Below are positions 1 to 12,500 of a stretch of DNA of 64,000 nt, one piece after another. Below the pieces are notes generated by a model. The model made no database searches and had not been told where the DNA came from. It saw only the letters and a program-made list of their open reading frames with translations. A program made the position numbers and the translations under genes. The stretch is taken from the NCBI GenBank assembly GCA_023313575.1, contig JAJTTP010000003.1, positions 1,612,001 to 1,676,000 of the forward strand, written 5' to 3'. Each line of letters begins with the position of its first letter. Within the stretch, counting starts at the first letter, position 1. The DNA is from Eutypella sp. D-1 (Eukaryota > Ascomycota > Sordariomycetes > Xylariales > Diatrypaceae).

Positions 1-1966
1 GACATTATTCCCACTATTCCCACCTCGTGGGTTATAACCGGATTCTACATCAGTCACCTTTACAGCAAGGGTAAATAGCCTGTTCGCCAGCCACATAAGC
101 TGCAAGACCGCTTATCTCGGAACTCGAACATGCTAATCGAAAAGATGGTAGCGACTAAGGCGGTCGGCCCGGTAAGGATACAATCATGATGATTGCCAGC
201 GTCTTCATCGCTTTCGAGTCGTGCAAAGCTGCCCCTGACAGCCTCACTTGCAAGAAGCTATCGTGTTCGTGCTCTTAATCCGTGTAGCTGCCACCCCCTC
301 GGGCCAACTCAATTTAGACTAGGCCATGTGATAATATATAGGTAAGGTGTGAAACACGACGACCTTCAGGCAACACTTTCTCCCAGCAGCACTTCAATAT
401 CTGAATCCCAACTTCTGGACTGGCTAGAGGATAAGTCGATTTTCAACCTGAGCGCCGTCTCGCGTTGAAGATCTTGCCGCAGATGGCCTGCTAAGGTTCG
501 AATATGGATTCCATCTGGATGAGCGTCGCTGGATCCACATTCCCAAGCGAAAGTTGCTCATGAAGAACACGCGTGACCATAGCCTGTCCACAAACGACTC
601 TAGCCCCTCGATGGTAATGAAGCCTCTCAGAACTGCGTCGTGACCGCGCCGGCGGTCATTGACCGCCACCTTGCTTCCTCACAAAAGCGCGGAAGGACTA
701 TCCGGTGCGCCCTCTGCCGGCCGCTGATTCGATGATAAAGATGGCGTTGGTTTTCTTCACTGTGAGATATTGAATTCAAAATAGTATTATAGGATATGTT
801 AAGGGTAAGTTTTTAATTTGCTCTGAAAAGATTGGCGGTCACATTCAACTCATTTAGTTCCTACCCCGTAGCGAGTGTTTAGCCAGCCACTAGGTACATA
901 TGCAACATCGCATACTTAATCAGCTCTTGGCTTCTTTAAGGAGGTGGTGATGGCTTATGGCTGGTTGTCGGAAGTAGGGTGCGTTTAAGTACGATGCAGG
1001 TGCTTTCTTTCCCCTACCCCACGCTTCCTCTCTCCCCTTTGGCCCGGCAGCCCCGGATGGCCCATATGTAATCTAAGGTTGCAGCAAATATATTTCGTCT
1101 GTCTCTACGCTGAATTAACTTACTATACTGTGTTTGTGTTCTAGGCCATCATGTAACTTGAAGCCGACGTCCGATATTAGTGTGGGTTGATGAGGGTCGT
1201 TCGCAACGTCCACGTACTACCATGTTCTAAAGAGGGATATTGGGGGAAAGGGAGCCAAATACTGTGTAAATATTTCGGAATGCCTTGTACCTATGTAGTT
1301 TCTCGTTGCCATAAGTTGCTTTGGGGAAGAGAGCTGATAGGTAGCCCTTCGCAGGTGAAGGTTGATTGCTTAAAGTGGGGTCCAAAATAGGGGCATATGC
1401 CAAGGACGGGACCGATAATGTCCAGGTTAACCACGAAGTCTTCTATCATGACTAAACCCAAATATAGGTGATCGTGATTGGTGTGTTAGCTAATGGTTGG
1501 GTTTGGAGCTCTGGTCCTCAAGATCCTATGTCATATGCTTACCAATACTCCGACATCGAGATACGCTTTCGCGCCGTCATTATGGCGAACCTATCAACCT
1601 ATTATCCCACCACACCATAAAGTTCGCATCGTCCAGGCCTGCCGGAGCTAGAGGTAAAGTTTGTGTCGTAGCTATACATCGTCCAATCATGCAAATCAAT
1701 TGCTTTGGAGAGTTTCACGCATATGACCGCTGATATCATCCCGTGAGGGGTCGTTCTCCTAATCAGACAACTGCCGACGGTGATCCTCTTGACCTCTATA
1801 TATATATCCCCTGCGTACTGAATCCTGATGTCCATCTCCTAGCCTTCTTCGAATTTCCCATGTACTTGTCAATCTGACGTGAAATATCCACGCTAAAGAC
1901 CAGTGATCAAAACAATCAATCAAACTAAGCTGTACACCCAACCCAACTCAATCAACCAGATACATC
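1..1966. other. Left-edge intergenic stretch
   Basis: No gene can be supported here. Both strands contain only short open frames (for example an 81-codon frame on the minus strand at 424-669) that show no recognisable motif, no splice-linked continuation and no family resemblance. The last few hundred bases must contain the promoter of the small gene that starts at 1967, but I see no defined element beyond pyrimidine-rich and CAA-rich sequence just upstream of the start. Confidence 0.5.
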
Positions 1967-2259
1967 ATGTCAAAGACATACAAGGCTGCCAAGGAGAAGT
2001 ATGATGCGGTAATCAACGACGCTGGGAGGGGTGACTACGTCTGTACGTCGCACTAAGTGGCGAGACCAATGTGACCATAGTTGAGCTACTAACCAGCATG
2101 TTTACCAAAGGCCGCACCAACCGCATCGGCGCAACACGGCATCCGTCAAACGGTGATTGCTCCGCGGTCAACATGGTTCACCACCCCCAGCAGCGACGTC
2201 GCAGCTCGGGTGCGATGAGTGACAGGATCAAGAGTTTGATGAATAGGCCTGCGTATTGA
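1967..2259 (+). CDS. Small basic hypothetical protein (74 aa, two exons)
   Basis: I do not recognise the product. Exon 1 is 1967-2042 and exon 2 is 2111-2259. The intron, 2043-2110 (68 nt), has a strong GTACGT donor, a CTAAC branch site at about 2089-2093 and an AAAG acceptor, and removing it joins the two frames exactly. The start codon sits in a good fungal context (ACATCATG). The protein is small, hydrophilic and basic, has no signal peptide or membrane segment, and its second half has a Gln-Arg-rich run (QQRRRSSG) followed by an amphipathic C-terminal end. The tidy splice structure is the main evidence that it is real. It converges on the Hsp70-like gene, with only 121 bp between the two stop codons. 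Function is unknown. Confidence 0.6.
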
Positions 2260-2380
2260 CCACATGAGACTGATGAAGGTGAACGGCGGCTGATGATATT
2301 TGGAGATACAGCAGTAGGAAGACCTGAAGGACGCGGTGGGAAATTGTACATTATATTTACAGATACGAATACATTCTTGG

Positions 2381-4547
2381 TCATTTTAAATCATAAGCCA
2401 CCCCGTCTCTCCAGTCCCCGGTGCTCTTTATTGACGAATTGTCGGCGCCCCAATTGATCTGAATCGGCTCGTGGTTTTTGGAGAACCTCTGCCCGTTGAA
2501 CCAGAGCTCGAACCTGATGTCTGCCGGGGCGATGATGGCCTTGACGTCGAAGGTGCAGAGGTAGAACTTCTTCCCCTTCATGAAGAACACTTTCTTCTTC
2601 TCCTTGCGCTTCTTCGTCAGCTCGCTGTTCTGGACGCCCGTGAGGTTACTCTTCAAGACGCAAAGCTGTCTCGCGCCCTCTGTTCCACGTCAGTAAACGG
2701 CGATAGGTGGAGTAGAACGGTTAGGGTTGGCTCACCCTGGGTTACGCTGGTCGGTAGAAACGTTCTCTCAAGGTCAGATGTGATAATGACTGAATCCCAA
2801 GACCGCTTTGAGTCACCGTGTTCTATCTTCTTGGTAAATGTAGAGGATATGGCGGAGTTTGTATTCACGACGTCCCCCTATTTGTTATTAGCTCAACGTC
2901 ACCAGGGGTATACACGTCCGTCCAGGACAAACCTTTTTGATCAGCCAGTCTATCTGTCCCATAGCATAGAACTCTCCGTCATAAGGGTCTTTCTGAACTG
3001 TTTCATTGAAATGTATGGCGGGATCATATTTAGCCTTACACATAAACCCGTAGCTTGCCCGCGCTATCCTGCTCACTATCACGGGCGCAAAGCCGGAGTC
3101 GAGCTTCTGTAGCCTGTCAAGGAGAAGTCCTTTGACCACCACTAGTTGGGGATCCGGCGCCTGCAGGATCTGGATCTGGTGCGCGTAGGCGTGGGGTAGC
3201 TTCATCAACTGATGCTGGATACAGTCGCGGACATATCTTGAGCTTCCCAAACCGCCAGACAATATCATGTAACTCTTGAAACCAGGTTAGTTACTAGAGC
3301 ATAGGATACTAGTATGGATACGGCTCACTATTGGTCTCATGATCCCATTATTTTCCATCCACAGGAGTTGCTCTTGTATTTTCTGTGTTATACTCGCTAC
3401 ATGTGGGTCGAAGAGCGACCGAATTTCTTCCCTGGTGGCATAAACATGAGTACAGGATATGATATAATATTCTAGTGGACTTACCAGGTTATTATCAGTC
3501 TCCCGAGCTCGATACCAGCAGCCTCGTGGTTAAAACTGAACGGGACCCCTTCTAAGGGCAGTTTATACGTGGGGGATTCATACACCCGCTCTCCAAACTT
3601 ATGTTTCATCGTCTTGAATTTCTCGCTTTTGGCGAGTCGCTGGGCGCAGTCGGGTGGCAGCTGGGGGATTAGGTCGGGGTACTTTCCCAGCCGGCTATTA
3701 ACTAGAGAAATGAAGGCCTGGTCGATAAGCGTGGACCCAATGCCGATGCCGTCGACCTGGTTGATCTGAGCGAGCGATGGGAACGGCTCCCGGGCGTCCA
3801 CGACTTGCATCAATGCGAAATCTGCCGTGCCGCCGCCGGCGTCAACGGAAAGGAAGATGTCATCCCGCTCGAAAGCTACGGTCGAGCTTTTGATGGTCCC
3901 GACCGCCGCCGCCTCCGACTCCGTTAGCTCCACAGTGGCGGCGTGACGCCGTCCTTCGGTCCCGAATCCTGCATCCTTAATCGCGTCCTTGAAGATGTTG
4001 ACGACCTCCTGGCTCCGCCATGTTGTCGGTACGCTGAATATGAAATCGACGGCTAGCTCCCACCAGGCTGAATTGCTTATCCCGGTTTGGGACTGAATGG
4101 TAGTTTTGACATGGAGGTAGATCTGGCTAAGGTAATCGGAGACTAATCTCTGCGCGTCGGAAACCGACCCTGGAGCCTGGCTTATTCCCTGCTGATGGGC
4201 GGCTTCCAGGGTTTGTTTATCAAGGAAGATCTTGAAGAACTCCCGCCTCTGTTTTCCAGGGTCATCTTCGTCTTCGCATAAGGATCCCCAGGAAGACAAT
4301 GTGCTGTCTTGGTTATAAATGAGACATGTGTGCACTTTCTGTTCGTTTTTGCTTGATCCGCCCGGCCAGCTGTGTAGAACCTGAATCGGCGTCTGTAGCA
4401 CTTGACTATGCTGTGGTCTTGCCCATGCGACACCTGTAGTTGCATTTAGGGGTCAATATATTCGTTTGTTGGGGTCTAGATTCCCGTACCTGTGTAGGTG
4501 GTTCCCAGATCAATCGCCACTATAATATCGGGGCGCATCTCACTCAT
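2381..4547 (-). CDS. Hsp70-like ATPase (HSPA12-type), 630 aa, six exons
   Basis: Actin-fold ATPase of the divergent Hsp70 group. Exons in coding order: 4547-4490, 4433-3485, 3431-3329, 3274-2933, 2877-2736, 2679-2381; every junction has GT-AG ends and keeps frame. Visible motifs: phosphate-1 loop IDLGTTYTGVAW (about residues 12-23, split by intron 1), phosphate-2 DAGGGTAD (about 217-224) and adenosine loop ILSGGLGSSRYV (about 374-385, just after intron 3). The C-terminal part lacks the canonical Hsp70 substrate-binding domain and EEVD-type tail; it ends in a short beta-rich, basic region. This matches the HSPA12-like fungal family of about 550-700 aa, often present in several copies in Pezizomycotina genomes. 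Role is presumably ATP-dependent, in the cytosol, but client and pathway are unknown. The first exon is only 19 codons plus one base, so gene finders may miss it. Confidence 0.88.
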
Positions 4548-5716
4548 TATGCCACTTTTTTTATAAGATTCATTGATCTATTTGCATCAGTTGACAAACC
4601 ATGGAATCGATATTTGCCAGACGTAAACACTTAGTTATACAGAGAATATTTCTAATCATTGAATCTACTGTGCCCCAGTCTCAGCCGCACCCAACCGGTG
4701 TTCAAAGTGTCAGGGTCGCCGTGCTCGCTTTAGCCCCAGAGGTAATTTTGAGCTGCGGCCGGCTTGGTCACAGTGCACAAGTGATAGAAGCCCCGCCCCG
4801 GAGCCTTGGCCAAATATAGAAACATGTCTTAGGGAATCGCGAATCGAGAATCGAGTCAGAGCCTTACGCGGGCCCACCTAGATTATGTGCCGCCTTTCTG
4901 AAATACGCCTCGATCTGGGTAGTGATGAGACCTGGGAAGGAACCGTCGAACGTCACGTCCCCATACCGGCCGCAGACGTCCCGCGGCCATTGACACACGT
5001 CTGTTGGAAGTGCACCTCTCTGCGACTTTATACCCCAAATGGCCCAAGCTTGATCCAAATTTATTCTGAAGTGGGCGGGGCGGGGGCTTGTCCTAGCAAG
5101 GTGCACAGAAAGGCGCTGCATTGGCGCCCTGCCAGATTGGTCGATCAGCGCCGCTAACGGGAAAGCTGGTGAGACCTAACGCCCAAACAATCATGCAGTT
5201 AGAAGCAGGCTCTCAGGCCATGATCCTTCCGCTACTACGGTATACGGCGCTATCTATTCCGCTGTGTTACCCAAGCCAACAAACAACTTCAACTTCCTCC
5301 TAATTTGTTGGTGAACGCTTAGGTACTGTGTATCATGGCGGGATACACAAACTTTAGTAATGTAACCTGTGCTATTTTTCTATGAAAGGCTGTGATAGAA
5401 GTGCATTTTCACTCGACATGAGTTACCAACTGCGTTGGCTAGTTACAGACATGTACAACATGACCCGGTCACCTTGACTGTTCCACCTTGCCTGTCCTGC
5501 AGAAGAAGTTTGTGTGAGCACATTGAGGCAGAGCACATATTCTATCAGAGAGCCAGTTCAGTCGTAGTTGTTTTTTTCCCAATTCAACCCCACGGTATCG
5601 AATCGAGGTCTTGTGGGTAGAATAAGCGACGTCGCGATTTCCAGCAGACCTCTCGTTGCCCGGCTCTCTACTGTTTTCCCGGTACCATTTTCATAATCGA
5701 TAAAATTCTGGGAGAA
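4548..5716. other. Intergenic region between divergent genes
   Basis: Promoter region shared by the Hsp70-like gene (leftward) and the membrane protein gene (rightward). An 85-codon minus-strand frame at 4864-5121 (CAT at 5119-5121) overlaps a plus-strand frame of similar length. Its C-terminal residues look protein-like, but it has no recognisable domain and no convincing upstream exon, so I do not call it. A tract of Ts lies at about 5569-5579. Nothing else supportable was seen. Confidence 0.4.
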
Positions 5717-7237
5717 ATGGCCGCTCCATCTCCAACTTCGGCTCAGGACCCAACAGCCGGCGAAACCCCGCCACCCGGCGACAATCAAGCAGGCGGTCAG
5801 AACCAAGCACCCGAGCAAAACCAAGCAGACCAAACGCAAGCACCTCCACCTCAAGGTTTAACGACACTGACTGCGGAATATACAAATACTTATACGTTCC
5901 CAATCACCGCTGTGTGGTTCTCACCAATGAATGATAATGCTCAAGGGACTACTGGATTAAGCACGGGCACTACCACTATCTGGGCAGGTAACTCTTTTAG
6001 TCCTCTCTTTACATCGAACTCTTCTCCAACAAAGACATCTCCTGCATCGAAATCTAAACAGGCATCAAGTCCATCATCGCCGGCTTCCCCCGAAGCATCT
6101 AGTAACCCAACAAGCAGCATTATACCGTCAAATGTTATGTCACAAAGTGTCCGACCGTCGTCAAACTCTTCGACACTTGCACATTCCGCCGCGGAAGGTC
6201 CTGGTTTGACATCTGGTGCGGTAGCTGGAATCAGCATAGGTTGCGCCACGTTTGGGATCCTTCTTGGTGTCTTGCTCGCATTCCTCTTATGTCGAGGGAG
6301 GGGACGGAAGCCTCAGACGGAGTATGCGGTACCATTGCAATATCGTCCGGACGAGAAGTTTATCCCCGGAGACAAAGGCCTACCAAGTATTCCGACGTCC
6401 TACAGCCTACAATTGGACCAGTTTCTCCTCGACTCGAAGCCAGACTCAGTGATCACTTCAGAGCTTGGATCACTTGGACAGCTTGTGCAGCAGCACGTTG
6501 AGAGTCACTACCATCTCCAGCCGGTCCAGGGTAGTCCTAACGCACTTGCATCTATCTTGGTTAGCTTGGGGCTAGAGGACCAACAGCCCATCACGATCGT
6601 CGACTTGGCTTCTCTCGCACTAGATCATAGAACGAGACATGCAGCTCTACAACACATAATCTCTCGGGTAGCTTTTGAAAGCACAGTACTAGGTGGCGCG
6701 ACCCCCATTTCCCTCTTGCCCACAGTGGCGAAGGAACTCATAGACAGCTTACCACCAGTCGAAAGCCTTACGGGAAACACAGAAGGTGAGTTAATGCTCT
6801 TCGGTAATATAAATGAGGATCTGCTGATATCATGAATAGCTATGCAGGTGGCGCTTACACGGTGGCGCCAACTTTCCGTTTTCCTCCTACACCAGGACCG
6901 CAGTGAGAGGACGCCGCTCACGCCCACAGAAGACGTGAGCACACATTCAGCTCAAAGACTAGCGGTATCTCTAGGTCGATTCCTCGAGGTTTTTGTTCCC
7001 ATTGATCGCGAAGCTAGATACGAACAGGAAAACCATCTTCGTGAAGTCATCGTGGAGTGCGCCACCTTCGGATACCTCATTTTCTCCCAGCCGTCTGAGT
7101 TTCAATTTCAGTACAGCACCCAGAGCAAGCTAAATGCAGTTGTTACGTGCCCTGGCTTGGCCAAAATCAGCGATGAGGAAGGTCGCAGATACACCTCGCC
7201 GCACGTGCTAGCCACACCCGTTGTTGAGGTTATCTAA
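5717..7237 (+). CDS. Single-pass membrane protein with Ser/Thr/Pro-rich outer part (488 aa)
   Basis: Exon 1 is 5717-6785 and exon 2 is 6840-7237; the 54-nt intron has a GTGAGT donor and an AATAG acceptor, and joining them keeps frame. The N-terminal ~165 residues are Gln/Pro- then Ser/Thr/Pro-rich and contain several Asn-x-Ser/Thr sites. One hydrophobic segment (about 167-191) is followed by a stop-transfer CRGRGRK. A ~290-residue cytoplasmic tail follows, whose last ~150 residues look globular (patterns such as LTPTEDVS, REARYEQENHLREVI, EECATFGY-like, SDEEGRRY). I recognise this tail as a conserved but unnamed domain of fungal single-pass membrane proteins. No N-terminal signal peptide is visible, so the protein may be inserted by its internal segment, or a 5-prime exon is missing. 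Function unknown; topology resembles wall-stress sensors, but no WSC or Mid2 signature is seen. Confidence 0.8.
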
Positions 7238-9546
7238 GGATAGTTTGGAAGGTTTCCCTTTTTTCTAGGTACTAGGGGCACTCTACAATTGCTGTACTTC
7301 TATGAATGAAATGGCGTATTCAATGAAATCTACCTCCCTGTCTTAACCGCTGTACCCAATAAATCCATGAAAGCTTCAGCAGCTTACCTACCTGGTCCTA
7401 CTAGAGAGGCCTGTGCGACAGCGCGACCCAAGTTGAGTACTGCCTAAGTACAGCCAAAATTATAAATAAACAAGGCTGTCGATACATACATACATACATA
7501 CATACATACATACATACATACATACATACATACATACATAGAGGGGCAGGACAGCCCATAGGAGCCGCCCGCTACTTGAGCCACTGATAGACAACCATGA
7601 AACTCTTGGACACCAATAGCCCCTTGCACGACAGCAAATGTTTTTCAAACATGTGAGGCGTTGGCTCCTCGTAATATATCCCATCTTGGGCCGAGCCGTC
7701 CCAAGCCCCAAACCGCCATGTCGCATATTCGGTCAGCAATATACCATTCAGCCGCCGGAAGTCATAAAACCTTGGGGCCTTAGGGCATTGTCTACAGTTA
7801 GCAAGGCACTAAGTTGCTATGCTGACATGGAAAAGAGGCTGTTAATTGTGCGAAGGGTCAAGACCCCAACTTATATGAGTAGCCAATGGCGGCACATGAC
7901 TGTGCGTCAGAGGCATTATTTGATATCAGTACCTCCTTGAAACAGGTAGGTCCCGTGAGTAGCATGATCTGGAGCACGTCGTTCAAAATTAACAGTATTA
8001 TTGTTCCGTATTTCGAGGTGCAGAAACATGAAATACGCGACACGCACATTAGAGAGCGCCATTCAATAGCGTCTCAATCATTGATGGCGCCTCTCCTTTA
8101 CTACAGGCTTTTCATACAGCCTTTGGACATGTGAACTAGGAAAAATTCACTCTTTAACCGTGGTACTCGTAAAAACCGTCGTCAATACGGCAGATAGCTC
8201 AAGGATCCAGTTCGAGAGATAAAATTGCTCAAATCCCCGATGGGAAATAACAGAAGAGAAGCATATGTTCCGTATCCTCTCAAATCTGGAAATTGTGGTT
8301 ATACGGCGAATACAGGTTTCGAACATCGTACAGTCAAGTTCTCAAAAACCCATGCACATAATCCAGGCTCCAATGGCGCTCGGCGCTGGGTCGACCGCCC
8401 CTCAGAATTCAATTTAACCATGCCACTCACCCATGAACACATCGTCGATGTCGAGTAACAAAATCTTGTGCAATCCCGATGTTATTAAGACAGAGGATAG
8501 CGGTATTGCCGGAGATTGATTTTTTGTATATATTTGAAAGTACCCAAACCTAATCCAAGGGTCATAACTAGTGCATGCAAGTAGTAATGGCATGAGAACC
8601 TTGGAAGAAGCGAGTGGTGAACCAAACATAGCTTATGGATTATTAAGTGCTTGAGCCAGCGTGCTAAAGACGAGGTAGGCATTGAAGTCCAGCAGCAGAC
8701 AAACCTGGCCCGGTCAGGAGACATTGAACGTAGACATTATAATCTTGACTACTGAGGAAACGGTACTTAAAGGATGCCCAGGTAGTTGGAAGCCTCCAGT
8801 CGTGAGGATATTACTAGAAATGCCGATGGTGAGAAGGCCAGAAAGGACATGTGGTCACTAGCACATACAGTTATGTTATGAATCCCCATGGACCAATCAG
8901 AACCAAGGAGTATTTCCAAAATGGGCAAGAATGATGTCATAAAACTCACGCGAAAGATACGAATAGGAGCACCTGGCATCCTGTACTTGAATGTAGAGCT
9001 TTACTTAGTGGAGACAAGTGGATGTATGTGTCTTGCATGTCTTTATGGTATAAAGTGTACGGGCAGCTTGGAGCAGACGAAGTGTGCGGCTTATTCTGAG
9101 CTTTGACTGAAGGGACGACGATACGAGTACTGATTGAGGGATGGCTGCCACGGCCCTGGACAGTCTAGCTATAAGAACATACACACTTACGTATGGATAT
9201 CATCCCACAAAAGATCCTTATATATGGAGTACTTAAATAGATGTGCAGTCGCGTCGTTGATGTGGGTGCAGGGGCCACATAGTGGTCCCAATAGCCCTAT
9301 GGATTTGACACCTTATCGCAACTTTCCAATCTGTCTGATCGTTACCATCATTACGACCAGCAGATTTATATCGTATCGTATTCGACCGTCAGATGGGGCC
9401 TGGCTTCGTGTCGACCGACTTTATGTTGACCTTTATACATCTTGTATACATCTCATTGTAAACGTAAATATAGCCTTAACTGCTATTTTGAAAGTATTCA
9501 CCTCGTCTCGGAACCTTGTCTCATTGACCGCCCACCGCCAATTACC
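7238..9546. other. Gene-poor stretch with a tetranucleotide repeat
   Basis: About 2.3 kb with no supportable gene. Frames up to 100 codons occur on both strands (7638-7940 plus; 8485-8724 and 8767-8979 minus) but overlap one another, lack motifs and have no splice-linked partners. The stretch holds the CATA microsatellite listed separately and otherwise mixed-composition sequence. Confidence 0.5.
7483..7540. repeat. (CATA)n microsatellite, about 14 copies
   Basis: An essentially perfect tandem array of the tetranucleotide CATA (TATG on the other strand), about 58 bp. On the minus strand it reads as an artificial Val/Cys/Met/Tyr repeat in two frames, which explains the short open frames there. 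No flanking spacer structure, so it is a simple microsatellite and not an array of any other kind. Confidence 0.95.
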
Positions 9547-12500
9547 ATGCATTCACGCGCCCATCCCATCTGCCAAGTCTGTGTACTCTTCACCCTAATC
9601 ATCATGTATACCAGCCTCCATGGCGTCACAACATGTTGATTCTCGGCGATCTTGCTGGAAGTGCCACGACTAATCAATTCGCAGGCGTTGAATCTCTCCG
9701 ATAACCAACGATGCGCTGAGATCGCGACAGCAAATAATGATGTGTTCTGCCGATTCCACGCCAAGCAGTGTTTTGGCATGTATATGGGCTATAAACGTCG
9801 GAATGCGAAGCTAGATGAGTTGACAGAAGATTCCCCGCCTTACCTGAAGTCGTCGGGCAAGCCACTAGCAAATATGACCTTTGAGGATATAAGCAATGAA
9901 GCAACCCTCAGAGCCGTTCATGCACATTTTTTCAAAGAGTATGTGCTTCTCGGTAAGGTCATTGACGCGAGACGCCTTCACCACAAGCATTTCTATCCGC
10001 TACAGATGGATTATGGGCACCAGTCGTATCTCGACACTCTGTCTAATCGTCGACATATCGTCCTACAAGCATTGGAGAAGATTGAAAGGCGTACCGCTGA
10101 GGTTCTCTATAAGAAAGAGAAGTGGTTTAAGTGGGTTTGCCGGGTCCAAGAGGACGATGAGGCCAAGCGTGAAAAGGAGCAGAAAAGGGTCAAATTGGAG
10201 GCCGCAATGTTCAAGAGACATTGGAAAAAGATGCAGAGTCGGATCAAAGCTCAGAGGGAAAGGGAAGAAAAGCGACAGCAGGATGCATTCTTAGAAGAGG
10301 CATACCAGGAGCGTGTGAAGGCCTTATCTCTGGAAGAATACGATGATATGTGGGATCCTATCGAAGATATCGTCGAGGATGAGCGTGGCCAGTACATCGA
10401 CCTGATTAAGCATTTTCTATGGATGGACCTACTTTCAGAGGGATCAATCGCATCAAGCTCTCAATCCAACGGCGGAAGCGATAACCCAGAGAAATCAGCT
10501 ACGAACGGAACAAAAAGCAAGAAGTCTAAAAAGAAAGCGAGGGCAAATGCTTTGAAGCTAGTGAGTGGGCAGCAGGGGAGCAGCGGCCAGAACCAAATCC
10601 AAATCCAGGGGCAAGACCGCGTCATGGGCATAGTGCAGGCTGGAAACGAGCAGGCACCAGATGCTGCAGCGCCAAATAAAAGCAACATCGAGACTGAGCC
10701 GGAAATGCGGAAACGCCTCAAGGAAGGCGTTGAGAAGAATTTTGATGACGTGGAAGGACCCATTCTAGTCGGCTCTATGCAGATGCCACATGGGTCTTAC
10801 CAAAAGACCGCTCCTTTGGCCGACGAAGAGATCGACGCACTCACAAAGGATATTAAGGAGATCAAGCTGCTGCTCTTCTGTCGACTTCTCCTGTCCCATA
10901 CTTCGCTGCTTCCCGCAGCCCTGCGCGCGTCTGGCATTAAGGATTTTCTCGCCGATCCCGATATCACTCAGTCGGATCTGAGAGACTTATGCCTGAGAGT
11001 CGAGGATCCAAGTCTTCAAGACATCCGGGATGCTTGTGCAGACCTTGGCCGCGGAGATGAGTTGGATGAAGAAGAAGATGAGGAGTCAGTCGAGGCTCAA
11101 GAGACCATTGAGGATGTAAGTTAACCTTAACTACGTTCGATTTTGGGGTTGAGGTGCCATCTCGCCTCTATCAAATCGCATAACCACTTAACGGTATATA
11201 CTATGCCATACTTGGAATATAGCATTAACGACGTCCTAGGTGATCATCCATAATGAACGGTACGGTCACCTGCAGGCTGATCAATGGCTATTCAGGAATC
11301 TAGACGCTCATCTAAACGGTCGCGCCCACCTCAACGAAGCCACCAATATTCGGAAAGAGTCTAAGCAGCAGAAGATGAAGGTCACTATATGCGGCAAGAG
11401 CATCTGGAACTACTCCAACCAGTCGTCGATGTCGCGAAATGGCTGGTTGCAGTTTTCAGTCCTGGCGAAAGACTGCGACTTACGAGCAGCCATCAGTCTC
11501 TGCCGCAGCTGGGACGAATTCGAGCAGCTGAACTTCTTGACCGCCTGGCAGTACTTCCCAGCTTCCAACTGGGTTTCTTGGGGCGTTGACGCTGCTACTA
11601 TGCAACTGCATGAACTGGTCAGCATTGGCTTTTCTTCATGGTTCCCGTATAATGGCTACTAAATCTTCTTAGGGCTTCTTTCCCTACTTCAAGGACCTTA
11701 GCGCTTATCAAAGGACTCATAACCATCAAATTGGCGGTAGGAGCCAAATGAGACGCCAGCACAGCATTGCGGAGGCCAGGAATATTGTTGTAGGCCACAT
11801 GAAGCGAAACGACTCATTCACCCGACGGTTTATACAATATTGTACGATGCGGGCGGGCGAAATACTGATCTTAGTACGGGATGGCAAAACTGGGAAGATC
11901 GTCACAGCGCCTGAGAAAGACCACATGTGGACATACCGCGAAAAGAACGGCTTGGGGCGCGCCTCGAAGAATAGCTGGGATAAGATCCTTGAGGTCGGCC
12001 ACGACTATTTTATGGCAGTTGACAGTAAGATAGCTGCATGGCCCGCCCTATTCTATCACACATACACACACACAACACCCTCACCCCCTATCTTATTTCT
12101 TTCCTGTTATAGCTCACTCGCTGGGTTCAAACCCAATCTTCTAGCCCTACGTTATTCAGTTACCGTAGAATGAGAAATGGCTAACCTTTAGTCACCAAGT
12201 CCTGCGAAAATGGCACCTGGGCTTTGATGACCATTATGAAGTATGGATCTGGGATTTCGTTTGGGGCCGTCAGCCGATGGACCTCTATGGAAGCATTGTT
12301 CGCGTAAGGCGGTCGATTCATTTTTCTATCTTGCTACAACTAACATTGAAAAGGAACTCAAAAGGGCGCGCCGAATCAAGAATTTGATGGACCTTTACCA
12401 ACCTCGAGAGCAATTCTGTAAGTGATTTACAAGCTATGTCTATCATTCATAGCCTTGTATTCATATTCACAGTTAAACAATACTTGATTCAGGAGTTGTG

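Noticed and set aside
4864..5121. 85-codon minus-strand frame
   Set aside because: Its end looks somewhat protein-like but no upstream exon, motif or clear start context could be found, and it overlaps an equally long frame on the other strand.
7483..7540. Repeat array considered as a CRISPR-like element
   Set aside because: A pure tetranucleotide microsatellite without spacers; CRISPR arrays are not expected in fungal nuclear DNA.
7638..7940. 100-codon plus-strand frame
   Set aside because: No motif, overlaps a minus-strand frame, and lies in a stretch with no other coding signal.
12121..12131. B-box-like GGTTCAAACCC
   Set aside because: It lies within an intron of the large gene and has no matching A box, acceptor stem or anticodon arm.
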